Program-made: the position numbers and the translations under genes
Assembly: GCA_050944255.1 (NCBI GenBank)
Contig: JBMNQS010000023.1
Location: forward strand, 1 to 28,136
Length of the DNA: 28,136 nt
From: JBMNQS01 sp050944255
Lineage (GTDB): Bacteria > Bacillota > Clostridia > Christensenellales > Maliibacteriaceae
Direction of reading: 5' to 3'
Shown: in pieces, positions 1 through 7,141 of the stretch
Position numbering within the stretch: the first letter of the stretch is position 1
Layout: the number at the start of each line of letters is the position of its first letter
The notes under the pieces: model-generated
The model's input: only the letters and a program-made list of their open reading frames with translations
Database searches by the model: none
What the model was told of the DNA's origin: nothing

Positions 1-2177
1 GCGTCGGAGGTTGCCTTGTACTTTTCAAGCAAATCGGCCAGCTTGCACCAGAGCACCGGCGCGAAACAGACGCCGCACAGCGCTCCTAGCAGAAGGCCAA
101 GGATGACCGGCAACGCAAACGCGCGGATGGAAGGCGTGCCCAAAGCAAGCAGCGCAATGGGCATAATCAGCGCCGCAAGGGTGATGAGCATGATCCGCCC
201 GATGGTATCGTCAACGCTCGTCTCGGCGGTTTCCTCGCGGGAAACCTTATGGGCGCGGGAGCGTTTCACCTGCTGCCGGATGCGGGTGAAAATGATGACG
301 GTACAGACCGCGGCGTAACCGGCGGCCACCAATACTGCCGCCACGAAGGGCAGGTTCACGGCCATTGCGGATACGGCGGCAACCGCGAGCGTCAGAATCG
401 CCGCCGCAAGAAGCGCGGCAACCGCCGAGATACCAGAGGGCAGCTCAAAGCGGAGCCATACGTAAAGCAGCATCAAGATGATGGCGGCCAGCGCCGGCAG
501 GACGGCGCCGCGCAGCACATTGCCGCTTATGGCGGCGCCTATGGATTCAAAGCTGGTAATACGGACTTTATCATAGCCGTACTGTTCTTTGAGGGTCTCT
601 TCAATTTCCGTTTGGAGGCTGTCTGTTTCCTGCTCGGACAGCGTCCGCCCCATCCGTACGTGGGCCTGCGTCTGCGCGCCGCCCGCATTCACCGAAGACG
701 CAACGATATTCGCCTGAGAAATGCCGCTGTCCCGCAGCGCCTTTTCAAGGTCGGCCTGCCGGTACTCGACGCCGAAATCCACCACCGCCAGCGTGCCGCC
801 GCCAAAGTCGATACCCCAGTTAACGCCCAGAAGCACCGCTACCAGAAGACCTGCCGCCACCAGCGCGGTCGCGCCCATCCAGCTCTTTTTATAGAGGCCC
901 TTTTTAAACAGGCCCACTTTGATCCGGGGTTCCTTGTCCGTTCTTCGGGCGTACCAGCGGACGTTGTTTACATTAAAGGCCATGGCCCACTGGACCATGA
1001 AGCGTATCACAACCAGCACCGTAAAGAGGGATACGGCAATGCAAAGCAGCAGCATGACGGCGAAGCCGCGCATATTGCCCGTCAACAGGAACAGCAGCGC
1101 GAAACCCGCCACCGCGGCGGCGATGTGGGTATCGAGAATCGACGGGACGGCGCCGGAGAAGCCGTTGCGCCAGGCTGTAGGCAGGGATTTTCCCGCGCGC
1201 AGCTCCTCCCGGAAGCGTTCAAATACAAGGATGATCCCACTGAGCGCAAGGCCCAGGCCCAGAAGTATGCCCGCAAGGGCCGGCAGCGTCAGCTGCACGC
1301 CGTCGATGGTGGCCATAACAAACAGAAGCAGCATGGCGTACAGTACCAGCGACAGGCTTGTCACAGCGCCGGGGATGCGATAGATGACGATCAGGAAGAT
1401 CATCAGCGCGGCAAGGCCGATCACAGCGGCCAAAGCGGTGGACGAAAGGGCGTTTTCGCCCAGCGTGGCGCCGATGGCGCGGGAGGACTGCTGCTGCAGG
1501 TTCAGCGGCAGCGCGCCGCCCAAAATGATGCTCGCCATCGATTGAGCGGATTCCAGTGAATCCACCTGGATCACGCCCGTGCCCTCGGTGATGGCGTTTT
1601 GAACCGTGGGCGAGGAAATCAGCTCGTCGTCCAGATAGATGCTGATATACTTCCCGACATTGTCTCTGGTGGCCTGCTCAAAGAGCGCGGTGCCCTCGGG
1701 GTTGAGCTTGAACGCCACCACGTACTGGCCGGACTGATCCATGGTGGCAAAGGCATCCTCGATGTGCCCGCCGGTGATGACCACTTCCCCGTCCGGGTCG
1801 CGGATCTCAAGCCTGCCGGTGGTGGACAGAAGGTCCAGCAGCCGATTGGTATCCTGATCTGCGGAAACTTCCACGCGGATTTTATCGACGCCCTCACGGG
1901 TGACGGCGGCCCCGACATAGCCCTCTGCGGCCAGTCGCGCCCGAAGCCTGAGGAGCGTATCGTTCATGGCCTGATCGAAGTCGGCTCCGGAATCATCGGG
2001 CAGTTCCGCTTTATAGAGCGCCGAAAGACCGCCCTGGAATTCAAGCCCCTGCCTGACCATCGAAGGCAGGCTGTTGATATCGTAGATGCCTACCGGAAGC
2101 CCGGTAACCGACAGCACCGCCAGCAATACGATCACAGCGGCCACGACGCAAAAAGAGGCCATCCTCTTCCTTCTCAT
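1..2177 (-). CDS. secDF: Protein translocase subunit SecDF (SecD-SecF fusion), C-terminus cut by window edge
   Basis: Membrane subunit of the Sec export machinery that uses proton-motive force to complete translocation outside the membrane. An open minus-strand frame runs from ATG at 2177 past the left edge (725 codons visible). An N-terminal membrane segment lies near residues 7-25. A periplasmic-type domain follows, with the SecD-like stretch ISSPTVQNAI around residue 187, then a block of membrane helices. A second half starts near residue 440 with GIDFGGGT, the SecF counterpart of GIDFTGG. Fused SecDF is usual in Firmicutes (about 740 residues), so only a short tail is missing. The start is fixed by AGGAGG six bases upstream. 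It follows scfB on the same strand, with a repeat element in the gap; the element's hairpin repeat ends just before this ribosome binding site. Confidence 0.93.
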   Translation of the reverse strand, partial: MRRKRMASFCVVAAVIVLLAVLSVTGLPVGIYDINSLPSMVRQGLEFQGGLSALYKAELPDDSGADFDQAMNDTLLRLRARLAAEGYVGAAVTREGVDKIRVEVSADQDTNRLLDLLSTTGRLEIRDPDGEVVITGGHIEDAFATMDQSGQYVVAFKLNPEGTALFEQATRDNVGKYISIYLDDELISSPTVQNAITEGTGVIQVDSLESAQSMASIILGGALPLNLQQQSSRAIGATLGENALSSTALAAVIGLAALMIFLIVIYRIPGAVTSLSLVLYAMLLLFVMATIDGVQLTLPALAGILLGLGLALSGIILVFERFREELRAGKSLPTAWRNGFSGAVPSILDTHIAAAVAGFALLFLLTGNMRGFAVMLLLCIAVSLFTVLVVIRFMVQWAMAFNVNNVRWYARRTDKEPRIKVGLFKKGLYKKSWMGATALVAAGLLVAVLLGVNWGIDFGGGTLAVVDFGVEYRQADLEKALRDSGISQANIVASSVNAGGAQTQAHVRMGRTLSEQETDSLQTEIEETLKEQYGYDKVRITSFESIGAAISGNVLRGAVLPALAAIILMLLYVWLRFELPSGISAVAALLAAAILTLAVAAVSAMAVNLPFVAAVLVAAGYAAVCTVIIFTRIRQQVKRSRAHKVSREETAETSVDDTIGRIMLITLAALIMPIALLALGTPSIRAFALPVILGLLLGALCGVCFAPVLWCKLADLLEKYKATSD

Positions 2178-2194
2178 GTTCTTCCTCCTAGAAT

Positions 2195-2426
2195 GCGGCG
2201 CTGAGCCGCTCAGACTGTCAAAAAAGTCCTTTTGGGGGTTATTAGGGGGCCAAAGCCCCCTAATTTTAATTCCGTGGGCAAGGGCGACATGTGCGGCCGC
2301 AGCCCACTCCTTTCAGGGTTTTCCGGCCGCTACAAAAACCCGTTCATCGGTTTTTGCAGCAGGAAAATCCCTGGCCGCTCCGTCAAAAAACAAAGTTTTT
2401 GACGGCCTCAGCGGCGGTGAGCCGCT
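2195..2426. repeat. Hairpin-rich interspersed element, copy A
   Basis: An element of about 200 bp between scfB and secDF. It is bracketed by 16-bp direct repeats (2195-2210 and 2411-2426, one mismatch) that each fold as a GCGGC/GCCGC hairpin. Inside, in plus-strand order: AGACTGTCAAAAAAG at the left end, an AGGGGG/CCCCCT hairpin near 2252-2271, a nested hairpin 2314-2373 containing TTTTCCGGCCGC (2319-2330), and an A-run/T-run hairpin 2380-2405. The sequence is nearly identical to copy B at 4785-5077 but lacks about 60 bp of B near 2290. It has no convincing reading frame and no transposase. It occupies essentially the whole 296-base gap between the two genes. Confidence 0.85.
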
Positions 2427-2473
2427 ATAAATACCACAATCTCATCCATTATAAGCGCGGGGACGACCCAGCG

Positions 2474-3841
2474 TCAAGAAGGTTCCTCCTCCCGCTGCAG
2501 AACCCAGAGGGCGATGGCGCATTCAAGACGTTTCTTTTCCATTTCGCAGCTGATGGCGTGGGGCTTTTTCATATCGCCGTTATAGGCCACCGCGTTGGCC
2601 ACGCAGCCTCCGGAGCAGAAGAATTTTGCCCAGCAGGCCCTGCAGTCGGGTTTATTGAGGGCGTGGTTGTCACGGAACATGGTCCGCATCGCCTCATCAA
2701 CGGCGCCTGAGTTGACGTTGCCCATGAGGAAGTCCTTGTTCCCGTCAAACTGGTGGCAGGGGTAAATGCCGCCGTCCGGCACCACGGCCACGTATTCGTT
2801 GCCGGCGCCGCAGCCTTTGAGCCGCTTGGGCAGGCACGGGCCGCCCTGCAGATCCAGCATGAAGTGGAAGAATATGAAGGGACGCCCCTCCTGCCTGCGC
2901 TGGCGGTATTGGCGGGCAAGCACCTCGTACTCGCGGCGTATCTGGGGCAGATGCTCGTCCAATAGTGCGTAGCTCGCTTCCTCCGGCGCCACCACCGGCT
3001 CCACCGATACGTGTTCAAAGCCCATATCGTGCATGGCCAGCACATCCCGTGCGAAATCCAGGTTGTTTTTCGTAAACGTGCCGCGCACAAAGTATTCAAG
3101 ATGCTTTTCCCGGCGCGATGTCGCGATCTTCAGCGCGTTTTGCGCCACAAGGTCAAAGGAGCCTGTCCCCTGCGGCGTGCGGCGCATCCGGTCGTGCACC
3201 TTTTTGCGTCCGTCAAGGCTCAGTACTACGTTGTGCATTTCCCTGTCGAAAAATTCAATGGTTTCATCGCTGATATGCGCGCAGTTGGTGGTGACGGTAA
3301 AGGCGATCTGCTTATCATGCAGCTTTTCAAGCTCGCGGCCGTAGGCTACGATTTCCCGCATGGTGTCCATAACCAGCGTCGGCTCACCCCCGAAAAAGTC
3401 CACTTCGAGATGGCGGCGGTTTCCGCAGTGCCTCATCAAAAAGTCCAGCGCGTTTTTGCCCGTTTCGGCCGTCATGACGCAGCGCCCGCCGCCGAAGACG
3501 CCGGTGCCTGCGAAACAGTACGCGCAGCGCAAATTGCAGTCATGGGCGATATTCAGGCACATGGCCTTGATAACGCCCGCGTCGTCGTGCTCGGCCAGAA
3601 GCGGCGCATAGTCCATCCGGGTAAAGATAATACCCTGAGACACCAGGTCCTGAATTTCCTCGTAGGCGCGCGAAACGGCCTGCCTGCCAAAGCGCGGCGA
3701 CAGTTCGTCGAAGATTTCATCATAGCTGGCTTCTTCGTAGCGGAGAATCACCTCGTGAGCCACCGGATCGATCTGAAAGACGCTTCCCGAATCCACGTCC
3801 AGCGCCACGTAGATGCCGCATGCGAAAAATGTATGGACCAT
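2474..3841 (-). CDS. scfB: SCIFF peptide maturase, radical SAM/SPASM (thioether cross-link forming)
   Basis: Radical S-adenosylmethionine enzyme that installs Cys-to-residue thioether cross-links in the SCIFF precursor encoded just upstream. The 455-residue protein starts with a short recognition-like domain (residues 1-95). The radical-SAM cluster motif CNLRCAYC (CX3CX2C) follows near residue 102, with the usual FFGGEPTL segment (GGEP motif) near 150. The SPASM/twitch region carries CGAGNEYVAVVPDGGIYPC near 345 and CRACWAKFFCSGGC near 400, plus a late Cys (ISCEMEKKR), the ligands expected for two auxiliary 4Fe-4S clusters. Length and motif order match the SCIFF maturase family. It lies 78 bases after scfA, separated by a terminator-like hairpin. 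Family assignment is very secure because scfA is present; the exact cross-links are not deducible. Confidence 0.96.
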   Translation of the reverse strand: MVHTFFACGIYVALDVDSGSVFQIDPVAHEVILRYEEASYDEIFDELSPRFGRQAVSRAYEEIQDLVSQGIIFTRMDYAPLLAEHDDAGVIKAMCLNIAHDCNLRCAYCFAGTGVFGGGRCVMTAETGKNALDFLMRHCGNRRHLEVDFFGGEPTLVMDTMREIVAYGRELEKLHDKQIAFTVTTNCAHISDETIEFFDREMHNVVLSLDGRKKVHDRMRRTPQGTGSFDLVAQNALKIATSRREKHLEYFVRGTFTKNNLDFARDVLAMHDMGFEHVSVEPVVAPEEASYALLDEHLPQIRREYEVLARQYRQRRQEGRPFIFFHFMLDLQGGPCLPKRLKGCGAGNEYVAVVPDGGIYPCHQFDGNKDFLMGNVNSGAVDEAMRTMFRDNHALNKPDCRACWAKFFCSGGCVANAVAYNGDMKKPHAISCEMEKKRLECAIALWVLQREEEPS

Positions 3842-3869
3842 TTGAATCTCTCCTAAAAGCTGCGGACAG

Positions 3870-3904
3870 AAAAAATCGACGGCAATAGCGAGCTATTGCC
3901 GTCG
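3870..3904 (-). terminator. Intercistronic terminator/attenuator between scfA and scfB
   Basis: A perfect 13-bp inverted repeat (3877-3889 with 3892-3904) is followed on the minus strand by six T residues (3875-3870). It starts 15 bases after the scfA stop and ends about 28 bases before the scfB start. This is a canonical rho-independent terminator inside the precursor-maturase pair, so most transcripts should end after scfA and a minority continue into scfB. Inference: it sets an excess of precursor over enzyme. Confidence 0.9.
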
Positions 3905-3919
3905 CTGATGATTTCGAAA

Positions 3920-4060
3920 TTACTTGTTACGGCAACTTTGGTTGGCTACCGTACAGCTGGTCTTGCAGGCGGACTGGCAGGACGCCTGGCATTCTCCGCA
4001 TCCACCGTGACGGATGCTCTCTTTGTTTGAACCTTTTACGACGATGCGGATGTGCTTCAT
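3920..4060 (-). CDS. scfA: SCIFF ranthipeptide precursor (six cysteines in forty-five residues)
   Basis: A 46-residue ribosomally made peptide substrate of the radical SAM maturase ScfB. It starts MKHIRIVVKGSNKESIRHGG, the very conserved SCIFF leader. The core then carries six cysteines at residues 21, 24, 28, 32, 36 and 43 and ends SCRNK. This six-Cys pattern defines the SCIFF family, found across almost all Clostridia. Start ATG at 4060 has GGAGGGG upstream. The next gene in the same direction is the maturase, after a strong hairpin terminator. No dedicated protease or exporter gene is adjacent; SecDF and a TIGR04086 membrane protein are the only membrane genes nearby. SCIFF-derived ranthipeptides have been reported to affect population-dependent behaviour in clostridia; the role here is not visible from sequence. 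Confidence 0.97.
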   Translation of the reverse strand: MKHIRIVVKGSNKESIRHGGCGECQASCQSACKTSCTVANQSCRNK

Positions 4061-4213
4061 GACGCGTTCCCCTCCAGTAACAGTAACCGTGCTTTTGTAA
4101 ACCCAAAGCCACGATTTACAATCCTTTTACATTATAGCGCACGTCCGCGGCGACTTCAAGACTAAAATCCCGGAAATTCGCCACAAATTTCCCGCTCTAT
4201 CCCCTATACCCGC

Positions 4214-4651
4214 CTATCTTCTTCGTTTTGCCTTTACATTCGCCATGATAATGCCGAAGAAACTGCCCGCCGCTGCGCACATGGCCAGATCGGAAAAGAA
4301 CGAACCGGCCATAATCGGCGATCGGTAACTGATCATGTAGATCAGTGTGCCGACGACGGCGTAGGCCGCGCCGATGATCATGCCCCGCAGCCAGCCGGAC
4401 GTAAAATTGCCGTACCTGGCGCACCAGTAGACGCCGGCCATGATGCTCAGGATTTTAATGGCCACATTCACAGGCGCGATCACCTGGTCGGACCATTTGG
4501 CCTGTTTGACCAGCATGGCGAAAAAAAGTACCAGAAGCAGCGTCACCACCGCCGCGGCCAGCACCCCTATGGCCATCTGCACGGCGCCTTTCACCTTCTC
4601 GTTTTGCGGGCCCGCAGCCGTGGAAGCGCCCTTTTTCCCCTTACCCTTCAT
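4214..4651 (-). CDS. TIGR04086-type four-helix membrane protein of the SCIFF neighbourhood
   Basis: A 145-residue membrane protein of unknown function. After a basic, polar N-terminus (MKGKGKKGAS, first about 30 residues) come about four hydrophobic segments: near 30-50 (VLAAAVVTLLLVLFFAML), 62-80, 90-108 and 115-138. It ends with a basic tail (KAKRRR), which suggests a cytoplasmic C-terminus. The start is supported by a GGGAGGG ribosome binding site. It lies about 150 bases upstream of scfA on the same strand. Genes of this family (TIGR04086) are typical companions of scfA/scfB, yajC and secDF in Clostridia; assignment rests on size, topology and that context. A role in SCIFF export or immunity is conceivable but unproven. 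Confidence 0.8.
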   Translation of the reverse strand: MKGKGKKGASTAAGPQNEKVKGAVQMAIGVLAAAVVTLLLVLFFAMLVKQAKWSDQVIAPVNVAIKILSIMAGVYWCARYGNFTSGWLRGMIIGAAYAVVGTLIYMISYRSPIMAGSFFSDLAMCAAAGSFFGIIMANVKAKRRR

Positions 4652-4772
4652 GTCGCGTCCCTCCCTCTAGCAAATGCATATGCGCGACGGGACGCAGTTA
4701 TGAGAATCTCGTCCAACTTTTGCGCGCCGCTTTCTGTATGCCGCTTTAAATAAGCCTGCCCGGCTGCGGGCG

Positions 4773-4801
4773 CGAAAAAAGGAGCCGGCTGTACCGGCTC
4801 C
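4773..4801 (-). terminator. Rho-independent terminator downstream of rpmF
   Basis: The minus strand reads a GGAGCCGG stem, a short loop and CCGGCTCC (4781-4801), followed by a T-run at 4780-4775. This is the intact terminator copy on the distal side of element B. A second copy of the stem-loop sits on the proximal side (5058-5077) without a minus-strand T-run, so the element appears to have split or duplicated the yceD-rpmF terminator. Confidence 0.8.
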
Positions 4802-5077
4802 AGACTGTCAAAAAAGTCCTTCTGGGGGTGATTAGGGGGCCAAAGCCCCCTAATTTAAATTCCGTGGCAAGGCTGCGAGCCGCAGCGAGCGTTTCGAAGG
4901 CAACCGCCGAAGGCGGCTCTTGGCCGCAGATCGACATGCGCGGCCGCAGCCCACACCTTTCAGGGTTTTCCGGCCGCTGCAAAAACCCGTTTATCGGTTT
5001 TTGCAGCAGGAAAAGCCCTGGCATATCCGTCAAAAAACATGGTTTTTTGACGGCCTTGAACCGGCTGTACCGGCTCC
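4785..5077. repeat. Hairpin-rich interspersed element, copy B
   Basis: An element of about 259 bp between TIGR04086 and rpmF, flanked by an identical 17-bp direct repeat (4785-4801 and 5061-5077) that is the core of a terminator stem-loop. The interior is near-identical to copy A, with an extra segment of about 60 bp (roughly 4873-4932) carrying further small hairpins. Hairpins include AGGGGG/CCCCCT near 4832-4851, a nested one at 4961-5020 (outer CAGGGTTTTCC, inner 12-bp stem, TTTTCCGGCCGC at 4966-4977) and CCGTCAAAAAAC/GTTTTTTGACGG at 5027-5053. The ends carry imperfect inverted repeats (GACTGTCAAAAAA at left, TTTTTTGACGGCC at right). It has no coding capacity. With its flanks it fills the 447-base gap; the rest (4652-4772) shows nothing recognisable. 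Confidence 0.87.
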
Positions 5078-5098
5078 TTTTATGCTCTGCTTACTTCA

Positions 5099-5287
5099 TT
5101 ATTGTTCGGCTTCGACCTGCATCACCTGGCGTCCGTCGTAGTAGCCGCAGAATTTGCAGGCATGGTGCGCCATGCGCTTTTTATGGCACTGCGGGCATTC
5201 CACGATGCTGGGCACCACCAGCTTAAAGTTGTTGGCCCGGCGGTTTCTGCCCCTGGCCTTGGAATTCTTTGACTTGGGTACTGCCAT
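5099..5287 (-). CDS. rpmF: 50S ribosomal protein L32
   Basis: A 62-residue structural protein of the large ribosomal subunit. The start MAVPKSKNSKARGRNRRAN is the typical L32 N-terminus. A zinc-ribbon follows, with CPQC near residue 32 and CKFC near 45 (the C+ form that binds Zn). The C-terminal YYDGRQVMQVE matches the family. It begins two bases after the yceD stop, with AGGAGG inside the end of yceD, so the two are translationally close and share a promoter. The usual downstream plsX/fabH genes are absent; a terminator carrying element B follows instead. Confidence 0.97.
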   Translation of the reverse strand: MAVPKSKNSKARGRNRRANNFKLVVPSIVECPQCHKKRMAHHACKFCGYYDGRQVMQVEAEQ

Positions 5288-5289
5288 GT

Positions 5290-5799
5290 TTATCCCTCCT
5301 TATCCTGATCAAGAAGCGTTTTCAGTGCGGAAAACGGCGTCTTTTCCTGCTCCACATCACAACCGCAGTCCCGCTCATTTCGGTTTGTCCCGCAAACGGG
5401 GCACAGGCCCTTGCACTGCGGCTGACACAGGCGGCGGATAGGAAGCGCCATAACGATAATATCTTCGATGAGTGTCTGAATCTCCAGCGTTTCGCCTCTG
5501 TAAAGCAGCTGATCGGGAAGCTCCTCGTCCTCTTTGGGAGCGAAGGTCTCGACGACTGGCACCTGGTACGGCACCGCCATATCCATGGCGCACCGGGCGC
5601 ACTGCTCGCTGAGCGAGTAGGTCAGTTGCGCGTCCAGGTATACCTGTTCATCCAGCGCGCGCACCGTGCCGGATATCTTCACCGGCGACGCCAGGGTGAT
5701 GGTCCCAAGCTCGTACTCTATGGGTGAAAGCGACCCTTCGAGCTCAAAGGGGTACGCGACCCCCGGGTCATGGAGCGCTTGCGATACGGAAAGTTTCAT
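5290..5799 (-). CDS. yceD: YceD/DUF177 family protein (YlbN), rpmF-linked
   Basis: A 169-residue cytosolic protein of the DUF177 family, which is almost always encoded directly before rpmF and has been linked to large-subunit rRNA maturation in other organisms. It has a beta-rich N-terminal region, a first Cys pair CARC near residue 69, and the C-terminal signature CQPQCKGLCPVCGTN near 130-145 followed by CGC. An in-frame ATG exists at 5856, but the start at 5799 is chosen. It gives the family N-terminus MKLSVSQAL, has GAGGA seven bases upstream, and leaves the perfect promoter at 5828-5856 outside the gene. Confidence 0.92.
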   Translation of the reverse strand: MKLSVSQALHDPGVAYPFELEGSLSPIEYELGTITLASPVKISGTVRALDEQVYLDAQLTYSLSEQCARCAMDMAVPYQVPVVETFAPKEDEELPDQLLYRGETLEIQTLIEDIIVMALPIRRLCQPQCKGLCPVCGTNRNERDCGCDVEQEKTPFSALKTLLDQDKEG

Positions 5800-5827
5800 A
5801 GCTAAATCCTCAAGACAGCCGGGATTC

Positions 5828-5856
5828 ATTATACTCATCTGTCCGGGCTTTGTCAA
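5828..5856 (-). promoter_or_regulatory. Perfect consensus sigma-A promoter for yceD-rpmF
   Basis: On the minus strand, TTGACA (5856-5851), a 17-base spacer and TATAAT (5833-5828). Every consensus position matches, as expected for a strong housekeeping promoter driving a ribosomal protein gene. It lies about 29 bases before the yceD start and separates yceD-rpmF from the upstream ackA. Confidence 0.9.
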
Positions 5857-5886
5857 ACATTTATTTCCTAAATATGGCCTGACGGA

Positions 5887-7125
5887 TCAAACCCCGCAGG
5901 CAGGGTCTGCCTTATCCGTTTGCCCTTTGGCCGCCTCCACCAATTCCAGCGTGTCCCTGGCGATGACCAGCTCCTCGTTGGTGGGGACCATCCAGACCTG
6001 TACGGGCATATCGTCGGGACTGAGCAGTTTTTCCTCCGAACGCACTTTGTTTCTCTCCGGGTCGATGGCAACGCCCATGAATTCAAGGCCCTTCACCGAT
6101 TCCACGCGCACGGCGCCGTCATTTTCACCGATGCCGCCGGTATAGGCGATGGCGTCCACGCCGCCCATGGCGCCGGCGTAGGAGGCCACATACTTCATCA
6201 CGCGGTAGCTGAACATCTCGCGGGCCCATCGGGCGCGCTTGTTGCCCTCCCGGGAGGCCTTGTCCAGGTCGCGCATGTCCGAGGACAGGCCGGAAAAACC
6301 CAGCAGCCCGGACTTCTTATTGAGGATGTCCAGCATCTCATCGATGCCGATGTTGTCGCTGTTCATGATAAACTGCAGCACCGCCGGGTCCAGGTCTCCG
6401 GAGCGGGTGCCCATCATCAGGCCCTCCAGAGGCGTCAGGCCCATGGTGGTGTCCACCACCTTGCCGTACTTTACAGCGGCGATGGAGGAACCGTTTCCAA
6501 GGTGGCAGGTGATCACCCGCACCTCCTCGGGTCTTTTGCCCATCAATTCGGCGGTGCGCCGGCTGACGTAGCGGTGGCTGGTGCCGTGGAAGCCGTAGCG
6601 GCGGATGCGCAGCCGCTGGTAGTATTCGTAGTCGATGCCGTATAAATACGCCTTGGGCGGCATGGTCTGGTGGAACGCCGTATCAAATACCGCCACCTGC
6701 GGCACGCCGGGCATGGCGGCCTGGCACGCCTCGATGCCCATGATATTGGCCGGATTGTGCAGCGGTCCCAGGGGAACGGCGTCACGGACGGCTTCCATGA
6801 CCTCGTCGTCGATGATCATCGACGTGCAGTACTTCTCGCCGCAGTGCAGCACCCGGTGGCCCACGGCGGTGATCTCGTCCATGCTGCCGATGACGCCGTA
6901 CTTCTCGTCCACCAGGGCGTCCAGCACCAGCCGTATGGCGTCGGTATGACTGGGCATGGACTGCTCCACGACCAGCTTCTCGCGGGCGTCGCCGCTGTGG
7001 GTCAGCTTGGAGCCCTCGATGCCGATGCGCTCGGCGATGCCCTTGGCCACGATGCGCTCGTTTTGCATGTCGATGAGCTGGTACTTCAATGAGGAGGAAC
7101 CTGCGTTGATGATGAGAATGTTCAT
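5887..7125 (-). CDS. ackA: Acetate kinase
   Basis: Converts acetyl-phosphate plus ADP to acetate plus ATP, the substrate-level phosphorylation step of acetogenic fermentation. At 412 residues it matches the family. Motifs in order: MNILIINAGSSSLKYQLID (phosphate-binding N-terminus), GHRVLHCGEKY near 90, FDTAFHQTMPPKAYLY near 165, RRYGFHGTSHRYVS near 190, CHLGNGSSIAAVKYGK near 220, GLTPLEGLMMGTRSGDLDP near 240 and YTGGIGEND near 340. The catalytic Arg, His, Asp and Glu contexts are all intact. A longer frame to 7236 exists, but the ATG at 7125 gives the exact family start and has AAAGGA upstream. It is 16 bases downstream of pta on the same strand, clearly one operon. Confidence 0.98.
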   Translation of the reverse strand: MNILIINAGSSSLKYQLIDMQNERIVAKGIAERIGIEGSKLTHSGDAREKLVVEQSMPSHTDAIRLVLDALVDEKYGVIGSMDEITAVGHRVLHCGEKYCTSMIIDDEVMEAVRDAVPLGPLHNPANIMGIEACQAAMPGVPQVAVFDTAFHQTMPPKAYLYGIDYEYYQRLRIRRYGFHGTSHRYVSRRTAELMGKRPEEVRVITCHLGNGSSIAAVKYGKVVDTTMGLTPLEGLMMGTRSGDLDPAVLQFIMNSDNIGIDEMLDILNKKSGLLGFSGLSSDMRDLDKASREGNKRARWAREMFSYRVMKYVASYAGAMGGVDAIAYTGGIGENDGAVRVESVKGLEFMGVAIDPERNKVRSEEKLLSPDDMPVQVWMVPTNEELVIARDTLELVEAAKGQTDKADPACGV

Positions 7126-7141
7126 GGATAGCTGTCCTTTC

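Noticed and set aside
249..1559. Long 436-codon plus-strand open frame
   Set aside because: It is antisense to secDF, whose minus-strand frame carries clear SecD and SecF motifs; the composition is rich in Arg, Gln and His, as in shadow frames.
4802..5060. Element B as a group IIC intron or fragment, since these also target terminators
   Set aside because: No domain V-like hairpin with an AGC/CGT triad and no typical GTGTG start, and the target is duplicated, which precise retrohoming does not do.
2195..5077. CRISPR array
   Set aside because: Repeats are pairs flanking single large elements, not regularly spaced short repeats with unique spacers, and no cas gene is present.
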